NCBI RefSeq assembly: GCF_014696925.1
Contig: NZ_JACJQY010000002.1
Location: 62,001-126,000 of the forward strand
Reading direction: 5' to 3'
DNA length: 64,000 nt
Source: Phormidium tenue FACHB-1050
GTDB lineage: Bacteria > Cyanobacteriota > Cyanobacteriia > Pseudanabaenales > Pseudanabaenaceae
Under the pieces are notes generated by a model. That model searched no databases and was not told where the DNA came from. It saw only the letters and a program-made list of their open reading frames with translations. Positions 9,755 to 17,966 of this stretch are shown here, piece after piece (the stretch's first letter is position 1; each line of letters starts with the position of its first letter). A program made the translations under genes and the position numbers.

Positions 9755-10162
9755 ATGAGCGCACCCCATCATTTGCCCCAACGTCACCTTAAATTAATAC
9801 CGAGTCACCCAAACGAAAGATCACCCCTAAGATCACAGTTTGCGATTCGACCCAGTATTGCCGATCGCTTTTCGCAACTACTGCACGAAATCGAAGCATT
9901 TTTATTGGCTTGTACCTATGAGGAAATGTGTAGCTTTTGGAATGCGATCGCCAATCTGCGTCAATACTTACAAAAAAGCTCCAATTCATCGGAAATGCCG
10001 CATTTCCTCAATGGAAGAAGGCAGCAGCGAGATTTTTGCCGCATTTTAGAGGTGCTAGCGGATTTACCGTACCCCAAGCTGCACTTATCTAAGCATTTGG
10101 CTGAACGTGTAGGCGATCGCCGCACGCATCATGTTTATCCACACTTAGTAACACAGCGATAA
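9755..10162 (+). CDS. Small unknown protein, paralogue of the next gene
   Basis: A 135-residue soluble protein with no recognised domain. Residues about 35-65 (FSQLLHEIEAFL..CTYEEMCSFWNAI) align with residues about 35-60 of the downstream gene (LNHLLDKIELLM..CSIEESQSFWSAT), sharing spacing, the C-(T/S)-(Y/I)-E-E motif and SFW. The two are probably tandem duplicates. A purine-rich AGAGG lies upstream of the ATG. It is the first gene of a same-strand run to 11490, divergent from the STAND ATPase gene across an 880-base gap. Function unknown. Confidence 0.65.
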   Translation: MSAPHHLPQRHLKLIPSHPNERSPLRSQFAIRPSIADRFSQLLHEIEAFLLACTYEEMCSFWNAIANLRQYLQKSSNSSEMPHFLNGRRQQRDFCRILEVLADLPYPKLHLSKHLAERVGDRRTHHVYPHLVTQR

Positions 10163-10172
10163 GGGAGGAAAT

Positions 10173-10577
10173 ATGCAAAGTGATGCCTTCCCCACGCCAC
10201 CGATCTATGTCCATCATTTTCAGCCTCGGTTGGTGCAGCAACCTGAAGACGATCAACAGCAAGACAGCGATCGCCCTCTAAATCATTTACTGGATAAGAT
10301 CGAACTGTTGATGACTGACTGCTCGATTGAGGAGTCTCAATCCTTTTGGTCAGCCACTGATCGGATCAAGATCAAACATCGCGTCATTGAGTCAATGCAG
10401 ATGATCGAGAGCTTGTTTCTGGACTTAGCAAAAGTCTCAACTCAAGACCCAGAACTAATCTCTGCTGTTTCTGAAAGTCTTCTCTACACAGGCCATTCGC
10501 AGGATATAGGCAATTCGCAGGTTACTCATCAAGCTGGGCTTGAAATCCCAAATTTTCTGAAACAACGAGCTTGTTGA
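10173..10577 (+). CDS. Small unknown protein, second paralogue
   Basis: A 134-residue protein starting 10 bases after the stop of its paralogue, with a strong GGGAGGAA ribosome binding site. The central helix LLDKIELLMTDCSIEESQSFW matches the upstream gene; the N-terminal part is Pro/Gln/Asp-rich and the C-terminus is helical. No catalytic motif or signal peptide. Tight spacing and shared motif support a pair that may form a heteromer, which is inference. Confidence 0.65.
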   Translation: MQSDAFPTPPIYVHHFQPRLVQQPEDDQQQDSDRPLNHLLDKIELLMTDCSIEESQSFWSATDRIKIKHRVIESMQMIESLFLDLAKVSTQDPELISAVSESLLYTGHSQDIGNSQVTHQAGLEIPNFLKQRAC

Positions 10578-10635
10578 TTTCTCTAAATATTTAGACTCTA
10601 TTCCAATTAATTCATTTATAACTAAGGCTAATCCC

Positions 10636-10818
10636 ATGAAGTTTTTACTCTCTGTTCTTTCTGCTTCCGCTTTGCTAATTCCCTTTGCTTCCAGTGCATC
10701 AGCCTACTCTCAAGATCCCCGCAGTTGCAATGACCCCAGAACTCAATATCCGTCAAATCCCCCTTGTCAAAAACCACTAAATTTACTTAACGTTTATTAC
10801 AACAAGGTCAACTATTAA
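10636..10818 (+). CDS. Small secreted protein
   Basis: A 60-residue protein with a textbook signal peptide: M-K-F, hydrophobic residues to about 20, and cleavage at A-S-A near residue 23. The mature part is about 37 residues, Asn/Pro/Tyr-rich with two cysteines (RSC and PPC) that could form one disulphide. No family recognised. It lies 58 bases after the paralogue pair and 22 bases before the glucosaminidase gene, so it is probably co-transcribed and exported with it. Confidence 0.6.
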   Translation: MKFLLSVLSASALLIPFASSASAYSQDPRSCNDPRTQYPSNPPCQKPLNLLNVYYNKVNY

Positions 10819-10839
10819 TTTAGATAGAGCAGAACAGTT

Positions 10840-11490
10840 ATGAGAAGAAAGCAGTTTCTTCAATTTGGGGCTGGGGCGATCGCATTGTTTACGTTGGATC
10901 GTCTCGATCAAAATTCTGTTCAAGCTCAAAATGCTTTAGGAATTGCCCAAGTATCTGGACGCGAAAAATTATGTTCTCGTGTCCTCACGGGTAGCATTGA
11001 TCGGATCATGGGCGATGGGGCTACCTCCGAAGTCCAACTTTTACGACTCCTAAGGCTCAATAAAGCACCTCTAAATCTCTATGGTGACTTACCAGCGATC
11101 TATCGCGAAGAAGCCGCGATCGAGGGCGTTAACTATGACATCGCATTTTGTCAGATGTGTTTAGAAACTGGGTTTCTCCAATTTGGTGGGGATGTTAAAC
11201 CTGAACAAAATAATTTTGGTGGTATAGGGGCGATCGGTAATGGCGTTAGGGGTGATAGCTTTAGCGATCGGCGCATTGGGGTAAGGGCGCAGATCCAACA
11301 TCTCAAAGCCTATGCCACCACCAAACCCTTAGTACAGCCGCTAGTTGACCCAAGGTTTAGTCTTGTCAAACGTGGTACTGCACCATTACTGAGCCAGCTT
11401 TCAGGACGATGGGCCGAAGATACCAATTACGACAAAAAAATTATGGCAATTCTTCGCCGTCTCTATGATTTGTCAGGATTCTTCACATAA
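10840..11490 (+). CDS. Exported glucosaminidase (GH73-like) domain protein
   Basis: A 216-residue protein. The N-terminus M-R-R-K-Q-F followed by a hydrophobic stretch and an A-Q-A-type site suggests Tat-like or Sec export. Residues about 80-190 match the mannosyl-glycoprotein endo-beta-N-acetylglucosaminidase/GH73 fold: INYDIAFCQMCLETGFL-like segment with the likely catalytic Glu in CLETGFL, then NNFGGIGA and a ...RIGVRAQIQHLKAYA helix. It should cleave the glycan backbone of peptidoglycan in the periplasm. Last gene of the run beginning at 9755. Confidence 0.75.
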   Translation: MRRKQFLQFGAGAIALFTLDRLDQNSVQAQNALGIAQVSGREKLCSRVLTGSIDRIMGDGATSEVQLLRLLRLNKAPLNLYGDLPAIYREEAAIEGVNYDIAFCQMCLETGFLQFGGDVKPEQNNFGGIGAIGNGVRGDSFSDRRIGVRAQIQHLKAYATTKPLVQPLVDPRFSLVKRGTAPLLSQLSGRWAEDTNYDKKIMAILRRLYDLSGFFT

Positions 11491-11508
11491 AAAAGGTTAG
11501 CGCTGTAA

Positions 11509-11624
11509 TATAGCAAAAAAAGAGTTAGCTAGTACAAACCAAAACCCAAGAATTGAGTGGCAGCACGAAGCGTCGCCACTCAATTCTTGGGTTTTATGCC
11601 CTAAGCAAAACTTGCTTTGCCATA
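11509..11624 (+). repeat. 116-bp palindromic element, copy 1
   Basis: Begins TATAGCAAAAAAAGAGTTAG, continues with CTAGTACAAACCAAAAC, then a hairpin (arms CCCAAGAATTGAGTGGC and complement) and ends GTTTTATGCCCTAAGC...TTTGCCATA. Same length and same flanks as the copies at 27446, 28829 and 61502. Bases 11625-11944 hold only a weak inverted repeat (AAGGCGCAG/CTGCGCCTT, about 11639-11682). Confidence 0.85.
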
Positions 11625-11944
11625 TCAAAAGCAAAAGCAAGGCGCAGGTATCTCGTTATGTAGCGGCGGATAACTGCGCCTTACGACCTGCTTCATTTTC
11701 ATGGGGGAGCATGAATAATGAAGCATTTTTAAAATATGCAGAGGTAATGCGATCGCCAAATTCAATCTATAAAATAGTTGGCTGTGAAATCTGATACGCA
11801 TATTCCCTTGCATATATATTTTTTTGTGCAAAACATTACATTGAGAAAATAGTCACAAAAGACTACTTCTGAGAACATATTTGTTCGATTTGTGAAATTT
11901 TTTACCTATTCCCACAAACACAATACCATACAGCGCAAAGTCCA

Positions 11945-11995
11945 CCAGATATTTTTTGAAAGTGTTGCAAAGCAACACTTTCAAAAAATATCTGG
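11945..11995. repeat. Palindrome, TTTTTTGAAAG(T)..CTTTCAAAAAA type
   Basis: Arms CCAGATATTTTTTGAAAGTG around TTGCAAAGCAA. The inner sequence GAAAGTxTTGC recurs at 23699, 36364 and 47930, each time with different outer arms, marking a third palindrome family. It lies just beyond the stop of the minus-strand gene at 12012. Confidence 0.75.
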
Positions 11996-12011
11996 ATTCG
12001 GACTTTAACGA

Positions 12012-12614
12012 TTAGGTGCGCCCCAATGATAGCCATTTTAAGAGCTTGGGTTGGCAATACAAGGACTGATTCTTACAGTATGTAAGCGATTCTTTGTTGT
12101 AAGCAATCACAGAATCGGGATTGATCGGAGCTATGAACTTCAAATTTGCTTTGACGTAGCATTCTCCTAATTGCTCAAAACTTGCTGGTTTGACTGGATA
12201 GGCTAATTCATTCTGTGACCCTTGAACACGCAGCCAAGGAGAACCTTCGCTATCTAAAACGATCGCATCGGTAGCAGCATCAGGAGGCTCTGCTCGACCT
12301 AAATTGATCGGTTCCTTAAAAACCGCAGTCATGATCGCTCCTCTGAGGATTTGCGATCTAATTTGTCCATTCGGTGTATAGCGACAATTTAAGGCATAGT
12401 CTTCTGCACCAGATCCTGCTGACTGCACGACTAACCATTTATTAATCGTATAGAAACCTCGATTACCACGTTGAAAGGCTGTGCTAAAGTCGCCATTGGA
12501 CTTAGGGTTGGGGACTTCGGCAACTTGAGCGATCGCAGGATGAGCCAAAAATACTGAGCTAAGAGAGCTACCAATCATCGACAAGAGAAAGAGTTTACAC
12601 GAATTTAATCTCAT
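12012..12614 (-). CDS. Exported protein of unknown function
   Basis: A 200-residue protein with a clear signal peptide ending A-I-A-Q near residue 30. The mature part has about five cysteines (LNC, GEC, TYC, LYC) that could form disulphides in the periplasm. It contains RGNRGFYTINKWLVV and LRGAIMTAVF segments seen in uncharacterised cyanobacterial secreted proteins, but I do not recognise a named domain. It stands alone between two palindromes. Confidence 0.6.
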   Translation of the reverse strand: MRLNSCKLFLLSMIGSSLSSVFLAHPAIAQVAEVPNPKSNGDFSTAFQRGNRGFYTINKWLVVQSAGSGAEDYALNCRYTPNGQIRSQILRGAIMTAVFKEPINLGRAEPPDAATDAIVLDSEGSPWLRVQGSQNELAYPVKPASFEQLGECYVKANLKFIAPINPDSVIAYNKESLTYCKNQSLYCQPKLLKWLSLGRT

Positions 12615-12642
12615 GTTTTTTATCCTGTTTAGCGTTTACACC

Positions 12643-12676
12643 AGTTCACAAAAGTGTTTTCACACTTTTATGAACT
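12643..12676. repeat. Small inverted repeat
   Basis: AGTTCACAAAAGTG-TTTT-CACACTTTTATGAACT, upstream of the minus-strand gene at 12614. It could lie in that gene's leader or be a remnant palindrome. Confidence 0.55.
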
Positions 12677-12694
12677 AAAAAACAAACTTTATTC

Positions 12695-12731
12695 CCAAGA
12701 ATTAGCGGCGCGAAGCGCCGCTAATTCTTGG
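12695..12731. terminator. Hairpin after the kinase-GUN4 gene
   Basis: CCAAGAATTAGCGGCGC-GAA-GCGCCGCTAATTCTTGG, 27 bases past the stop of the minus-strand kinase. A palindrome-network member that probably also terminates this gene. Confidence 0.65.
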
Positions 12732-12757
12732 TTTTTGTAGTCATTTTATGTTTTGAA

Positions 12758-14285
12758 CTAAGACGAGCATCGATAGAGCGTAACCATGCGCTCTAAATTT
12801 TTGTTGGGATCGCGTAGTAAAAATGGCAGATGACCAACGGGCGGAGACTTGAAATTAGGTTGACGACCTTCGATATATTCCCAACGCGCAGTTTGGCGAT
12901 CGTAGGCTGTATCGATCGCAAGTTCACCCGTCGGACTCAGCCAACCAATATTTTCGTATGTTTTACGAATATCTTTAGCAAAATCTTCGTAAATCTTTTT
13001 CTGAGCAGTTAATCCCTGCTTGCCATTACTTGCCTGTGTCCATAGTTGATCGACTAAAACCAAATCCGCGCAACTAATCCGATTAAATTCATCGGGGTGA
13101 AATGTCCCATCACGATCAGATTGACTGCCAGCAGCCTTGAGAAGCAATAGATAGGTTTCTTGATCGGCAGCTTTCCAATTTTTTGCTTGGAGATAGTTAC
13201 TTAGTTGAGCATAGCTGATTTTGCGATCAGGAACAGGGGCGACAGAAGGCTGAACTAAAACAGATGGGGAGGGAGTGATCGTCGGTGCAGTGTTAGGTGT
13301 GGAGATAGAAAGACTAGGGGGGGAGCTCGGTAGGATATTGCTTTTAAAAGGATTCCATCCTGTAATCAACAAATAAGTCCCGCCAGCTAATGCGAATAAA
13401 GCGATCGCTGATGGCAACAACCAAGGATTGGGCTTAACATCTCTATCGTCAGTAATTCTAGGAGAATCTGTACTTAATTTCGGGAGTTTTGCCATATCCC
13501 TTAAGACTTCATCAACAGTCTGATAGCGATCGCGAGGATTGCATCGGGTCATGCGATCTAAAACTGAAGCAAATTCGCGGCTGACTTTGGCATAGCTACG
13601 CCAGTTAATCTCATAATCACGATCCCTCGGGAATTGACTAGGATGTTTGCCTGTCAGAGCTTGTAGAGCCACCATTCCCAAAGAATAGATATCACTACAG
13701 GATACGGATTGACCCCGCTCTTGTTCGTAGGACATATATCCAGGCGTGCCAATGGGTAAGGTTACCCTTGCTTTGTGGTGAGCGCTAGCAACTTCCATTT
13801 GTACTTGTTTGACAGTACCAAAATCAATCAACACTAGCTTGCCATCACTATGACGACGGATTAAGTTGCTAGGTTTAATATCTCGGTGAATGACATTGTA
13901 TTTATGGACAAATTGTAGGATTTCTAGAACTTCTTTGACGATTTGGGCAACTCTCGCCTCTGCCATTTGGCTACCTGGGGACATTTCCTTACTGAGTGGA
14001 TGTCCTGCAATAAATTCTTGAACAAGATAGAATTCTTTGTTCTCTTGGAAATATGCGTAAAGTTGCGGAATTAGATCATGCTTTCCCAATTCTTGCAAGG
14101 TTTCAGCTTCAGCTTTAAATAGTTCTAGAGCCTTTTGGGTAAAAACAGGATCGTCAATGGTGGGATTAAGATGTTTGACGACGCATTGGGGATTTTTGAT
14201 CTTCCGCAAGGTAAGTTTGCGAAAAACCTCCTTCAGCGAGTTCTTTGACAATGCGATAGCGGCGATCGAGTAGCTTGCCTAACAT
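12758..14285 (-). CDS. Ser/Thr kinase-TM-GUN4 protein with an apparent N-terminal frameshift
   Basis: The long frame (14251-12758, 497 codons) starts inside a kinase domain and lacks the Gly loop. Upstream, from the ATG at 14285, another frame encodes MLGKLLDRRYRIVKELAEGG then FSQTYLAED, the missing kinase N-terminus. The frames meet at a run of five A (T on the plus strand, 14193-14197): removing one base gives AED-Q-NPQ-CVVKHLNP. Downstream are HRDIKPSN, DFG, GTPGYMSYEQ, a transmembrane segment (about residue 275 of the long frame) and, from about 345, a GUN4-like domain (AADQETYLLLLKAAG, DLVLVDQLW, GHLPFLL). GUN4 binds porphyrins, so tetrapyrrole-linked signalling is plausible. The frameshift may be a sequencing error, a real mutation or recoding. 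Confidence 0.75.
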
Positions 14286-14350
14286 ATTGGCATTATAAGT
14301 TTAGAGAGTCTTTAAAACACGTTCACTATTTTAACGTCAGTTCGCCGAAA

Positions 14351-14395
14351 GCGAAAAATGGTAAGAATCGCTAAGCGATTCTTACCATTTTTCGC
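14351..14395. repeat. Palindrome, GCGAAAAA..GAATCGC type, copy 2
   Basis: GCGAAAAATGGTAAGAATCG and its complement around CTAAG. Shares its core with 168-226. It lies upstream of the minus-strand kinase start. Confidence 0.75.
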
Positions 14396-14421
14396 CATTT
14401 GCGTCGTGCAAATCATGATTT

Positions 14422-14473
14422 AAACCCAAGAGAGAATAAGCAGCACGAAGTGCTGCCATTCCCTCTTGGGTTT
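14422..14473. repeat. Palindrome with AAACCCAAGAG arms
   Basis: Imperfect hairpin, AAACCCAAGAGAGAATAAGC with a CAGCACGAAGTGCTG centre and a CCCTCTTGGGTTT closing arm. The arm mismatches mark it as an older network member. Confidence 0.7.
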
Positions 14474-14520
14474 TAGAGTCTTAAGATTTTGCGAAAGCTT
14501 CTAGTGATAAATTTAGGTCA

Positions 14521-14694
14521 TGGTAACCAAACTAAGAAGCCAAGTTCTTGGCTAAAAGCTCAAGTCCTGCTGAAGCAGACTCAAGGATATTTTTTAAGCT
14601 TTATAAATAACCCATTACAAAGGGTTTGAGTTTTTAGCTATGCCAACAATTCCAGACTATCAGTGTGTAGTCTTCACTACAGGAGTAGACGAGC
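14521..14694 (+). promoter_or_regulatory. Structured leader upstream of the P-type ATPase
   Basis: About 170 bases before the ATPase ATG can fold into three small hairpins: AGCCAAG-TT-CTTGGCT (538-553 in the 14-kb block), CTGC-TGAA-GCAG (14567-14578) and AACCC-N8-GGGTT (14609-14626). No known riboswitch consensus was recognised. An ion-sensing leader or attenuator is only a suggestion from position and structure. Confidence 0.3.
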
Positions 14695-17640
14695 ATGGCA
14701 TCACTTCATCAACCACTATGGGCTTTGTCCTTTGAAGAGGTATATCAATCTTTAGGTACTACTGCTAATGGACTATCCCAAAACGAAGCACAACAGAGAC
14801 TAGAAAAATTTGGTGCAAACGAATTGCCTGAACCTGTACAGCGCCCATTGTGGCTAAGGTTTGCCGATCAATTGACGCATTTTATGGCTCTGTTGCTATG
14901 GGTAGCAGGAATTCTTGCCTTTATTTCGCGTACCCCTGAATTGGGCTGGGCAGTATGGGCGGTAATCTGGATTAACGCGATATTCAGCTTTTGGCAAGAG
15001 TTTCAAGCAGAGAAAGCACTATCAGCTTTGAAAAAAGTCTTGCCGATGCAAGTAAAAGTTTATCGAGATGGAGAACTCAAGCAAATTCCTGCGAGAGAAC
15101 TGGTGCGCGGCGATGTCATGCAATTGGAAGAAGGCGATCGCATTTCCGCTGATGCACGGTTAATCTCTGTCGAAAGTTTATATCTGGATGTCTCCGTGAT
15201 GACAGGGGAATCCTTGCCTGTGGCTCGAAGTCCTTACCCTGTGAGACTGCGTGAAGCAGTTTCCATTCGTGGCGGTAAAACCATGCTGCGTCAAGGCGAA
15301 CAACCGATGCAAGAAAAGGTAAATCCCTCGGAAATCGCTAATCTTGTGTTGGCTGGCTCGACCGTAGCCGCAGGTCGGGCTGTCGCCGTGGTTTATGCGA
15401 CAGGTTCCGAAACTGAGTTTGGACAGGTGGCGCATTTAACTACGGTCGTAAAGCGCGAACCCAGTACGCTAGAAATCCAAGTGGCGCGAATTGTAAGGCT
15501 GATTACCGCGATCGCCCTCGGCATGGGAGCAACTGTATTTGCCCTGAGCTACTTGCTGATTGGCATGGATGTGACTGAGAGCTTTATCTTTGCGATCGGG
15601 ATTATCGTCGCGAATGTCCCTGAAGGTTTATTGCCGACGGTAACCCTTGCTCTAGCCCTTGGTGTAAAGAGAATGGCGCGACGTAATGCTCTTGTCAGAA
15701 GACTTTCGGCTGTTGAGACTTTGAGTGCGACTACTGTAATTTGCACTGACAAGACTGGGACATTAACTAAAAACGAAATGACCGTGCGCTATCTGTGGCT
15801 ACCTACAGAACCAACGCAAGCTGATCATCCAAATCCCAAGCCTGATGATGCTAATGATGTACTCACTAACAGGCTAATTGAAGTTACAGGTGCTGGTTAC
15901 GATCCCAGCAATGGCAAGGTGAATATTCCTCCCGATTCGGAAACTGCTTGGAAAGCCAAGGTTTTATTAATTGGTTCGGCGCTTTGCTCTAATGCCCGTC
16001 TGGTACATCTCAACGCGCCGAGTCGTTGGCAAGAAATTGGCGATCCCACCGAGGCAGCTCTCCTAGTGGCGGCAGGAAAAGCAGAACTAAACTTAAAAGA
16101 GTTACAAAAGCAATATCCACGCTTACGGGAACTTCCATTTGATTCGCGCCGCTTAATGATGACCGTGGTTTTGCATTGGCAAGATTCAGAACTATGGTCA
16201 AGTCCATCTCCCAATCTTGCTTTTACTAAGGGCGCACCATTAGAAGTTCTCAAACATTGTCATTGGATTTTGCGCGATGGCAAATCTCAGGAATTGACCC
16301 ATGACTATTGGGATGAAGTTGTTAGAGCCAATGATGACTTGGCAAGGCAAGGATTTCGAGTGTTAGGTTTGGCCGCACGTCAGGGAGGACAGGAACTGCT
16401 TGATCTCAAGGCTCAGGATTTAGAACAGGATCTGATCTTCATCGGATTAGTTGCTATGTTCGATCCACCGCGTGACGAAGTACCCAAGGCGATCGCCCAA
16501 TGTCATCAAGCGGGGATCAAAGTAACGATGGTCACTGGTGACTATGGACTGACCGCCGAAGCGATCGCCCGTCAAATCGGATTAGTCAGCGATAAAGTGC
16601 GGGTGGTCACGGGTGAAGTCATGGGACATCTCTCGGACGCACAACTAAAACAGGTAGTGAAATATCGCTTTGGTTTGGTATTTGCGCGGATGTCGCCTGA
16701 GCATAAATTGCGATTGGTGCAAGCGTATAAAGATATAGGTGAAATCGTGGCGGTAACAGGGGATGGGGTGAATGATGCTCCTGCCTTACGAGCCGCGAAT
16801 ATTGGCATTGCGATGGGACAAAATGGTACGGATGTGGCGCGGGAAGCTGCGGATATTGTATTAACCGATGATAACTTTGCGACGATTGTGGTGGCGATCG
16901 AGCAGGGGCGGGCAATTTATCAGAATATTCGCAAGTTCATGACCTATATCCTTGCCTCAAACGTGCCAGAAATTGTGCCGTTTCTAGGAATGGTCGCCTT
17001 TAAGATTCCCCCTGCGCTCACGATTTTACAAATTCTGGCGGTGGATTTGGGTACTGATATGGTTCCTGCTCTCGCGTTAGGAGCAGAAACTGCCGAAGCA
17101 GGAATTATGGATCGTCCACCCCGTCCTAAACAGGAGTTTCTGCTCAATGTTCCCTTACTAATTCGCGCCTATCTATTTCTGGGCGTAATTGAGGCAGTTC
17201 TCTCAATGTTGGGTTTCTTTATTGTCTGGTGGAGTTATGGCTATTCGCTAGCAGATTTACAACAAGTAACTCCGATGATTCTCAACCATACTGCTGATCC
17301 GACGGTGACAGGCATCTATCGCCAAGCAACGACCATGACTCTAGCGGCGATCGTCGCTTGTCAAGTAGGTAATTTATTCGCGTGCCGTTCGTCTTGGGGT
17401 TCTATCTTCCGTCAGTCTTTAGCAAATAATAGTTTGATCTGGTTAGGAATTAGTGTGGAATGCGTTGCACTCTTTGCTTTTATCGACTTCCCTCCCTTTA
17501 GACAAGTATTCGGAACTGCTTCACTAACTAATTGGCATTGGTTGTTGTTGCTAGCCTGTGCACCTATTTTGATTGGTTTGGAAGAATTGCGTAAGTTGTT
17601 CCTGCGTGCTAGAAGGCGGAAACATTTGCGATCGCTATGA
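14695..17640 (+). CDS. P2-type cation-transporting ATPase, Na+/K+-ATPase-like
   Basis: A 981-residue P-type ATPase: N-terminal cation-ATPase domain (LGTTANGLSQNEAQQRL), two M1-M2 helices, actuator motif TGES, phosphorylation motif DKTGTLTK with Asp near 352, hinge GDGVNDAP near 690, and six C-terminal helices. The M4 motif PEGLLPTVTLAL, the run into RRLSAVETLSATT, and M5 SNVPEIVPFL resemble animal Na+/K+- or H+/K+-ATPases (P2C) more than SERCA pumps, which have PEGLP. Na+ or K+ transport is therefore likelier than Ca2+, but substrate is inferred. A long leader precedes it, and the inverted repeat CGCCTAT/ATAGGCG at about 17655-17678 follows the stop. Confidence 0.85.
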   Translation: MASLHQPLWALSFEEVYQSLGTTANGLSQNEAQQRLEKFGANELPEPVQRPLWLRFADQLTHFMALLLWVAGILAFISRTPELGWAVWAVIWINAIFSFWQEFQAEKALSALKKVLPMQVKVYRDGELKQIPARELVRGDVMQLEEGDRISADARLISVESLYLDVSVMTGESLPVARSPYPVRLREAVSIRGGKTMLRQGEQPMQEKVNPSEIANLVLAGSTVAAGRAVAVVYATGSETEFGQVAHLTTVVKREPSTLEIQVARIVRLITAIALGMGATVFALSYLLIGMDVTESFIFAIGIIVANVPEGLLPTVTLALALGVKRMARRNALVRRLSAVETLSATTVICTDKTGTLTKNEMTVRYLWLPTEPTQADHPNPKPDDANDVLTNRLIEVTGAGYDPSNGKVNIPPDSETAWKAKVLLIGSALCSNARLVHLNAPSRWQEIGDPTEAALLVAAGKAELNLKELQKQYPRLRELPFDSRRLMMTVVLHWQDSELWSSPSPNLAFTKGAPLEVLKHCHWILRDGKSQELTHDYWDEVVRANDDLARQGFRVLGLAARQGGQELLDLKAQDLEQDLIFIGLVAMFDPPRDEVPKAIAQCHQAGIKVTMVTGDYGLTAEAIARQIGLVSDKVRVVTGEVMGHLSDAQLKQVVKYRFGLVFARMSPEHKLRLVQAYKDIGEIVAVTGDGVNDAPALRAANIGIAMGQNGTDVAREAADIVLTDDNFATIVVAIEQGRAIYQNIRKFMTYILASNVPEIVPFLGMVAFKIPPALTILQILAVDLGTDMVPALALGAETAEAGIMDRPPRPKQEFLLNVPLLIRAYLFLGVIEAVLSMLGFFIVWWSYGYSLADLQQVTPMILNHTADPTVTGIYRQATTMTLAAIVACQVGNLFACRSSWGSIFRQSLANNSLIWLGISVECVALFAFIDFPPFRQVFGTASLTNWHWLLLLACAPILIGLEELRKLFLRARRRKHLRSL

Positions 17641-17697
17641 TTTGGAATGCGAACGCCTATTGGTTAAGCACATAGGCGATCGTAATGGCACTCATGG

Positions 17698-17859
17698 CTA
17701 GTCTTTGCCAAGGTTGAATAGTTGACGAAGAAATGCACCTAGCCCTGCGAGGACAATCACCGCAGCTAAAGCGTAGCTGATTGGGATTAGTAGGCTAGCC
17801 ATTGGTGTTGATTGATGAGAGAGATTTGTGGGTTGGCTAGTGACTTGTTGTGTTTCCAT
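17698..17859 (-). CDS. Small single-pass membrane protein
   Basis: A 53-residue protein from the ATG at 17859 (the frame extends upstream but METQQVTSQP is the natural start). A polar N-terminus is followed by one hydrophobic helix (ASLLIPISYALAAVIVLAGL) and a short basic/acidic tail FLRQLFNLGKD. It is reminiscent in size of small thylakoid subunits, but I cannot assign it to one. Convergent with the P-type ATPase. Confidence 0.45.
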   Translation of the reverse strand: METQQVTSQPTNLSHQSTPMASLLIPISYALAAVIVLAGLGAFLRQLFNLGKD

Positions 17860-17966
17860 GTGTTTGTTTGGTATTAGGTACATATTTAGATTGACATTAA
17901 CCATCAGAAAGCAAGTCACAGTATGATGTTCTGTTAATGTAAGGGTTATGTAATAGTTACAAATAC

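Noticed and set aside
11612-11794. 60-residue plus-strand frame
   Set aside because: It begins within a 116-bp palindromic element and has no domain, signal peptide or clear ribosome binding site.
12758-14251. Kinase as an N-terminally truncated but normal gene starting at 14251
   Set aside because: The upstream 11 codons in the other frame spell the missing kinase start and Gly loop, so the 14251 start is an artefact of a frameshift.
14521-14694. Mn2+ (yybP-ykoY) or Mg2+ riboswitch
   Set aside because: I looked for the conserved loop sequences of these classes and did not find them; kept only as an unassigned structured leader.
15178-17147. Several minus-strand frames opposite the P-type ATPase
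   Set aside because: Shadow frames of a well-conserved gene; no motif of their own.
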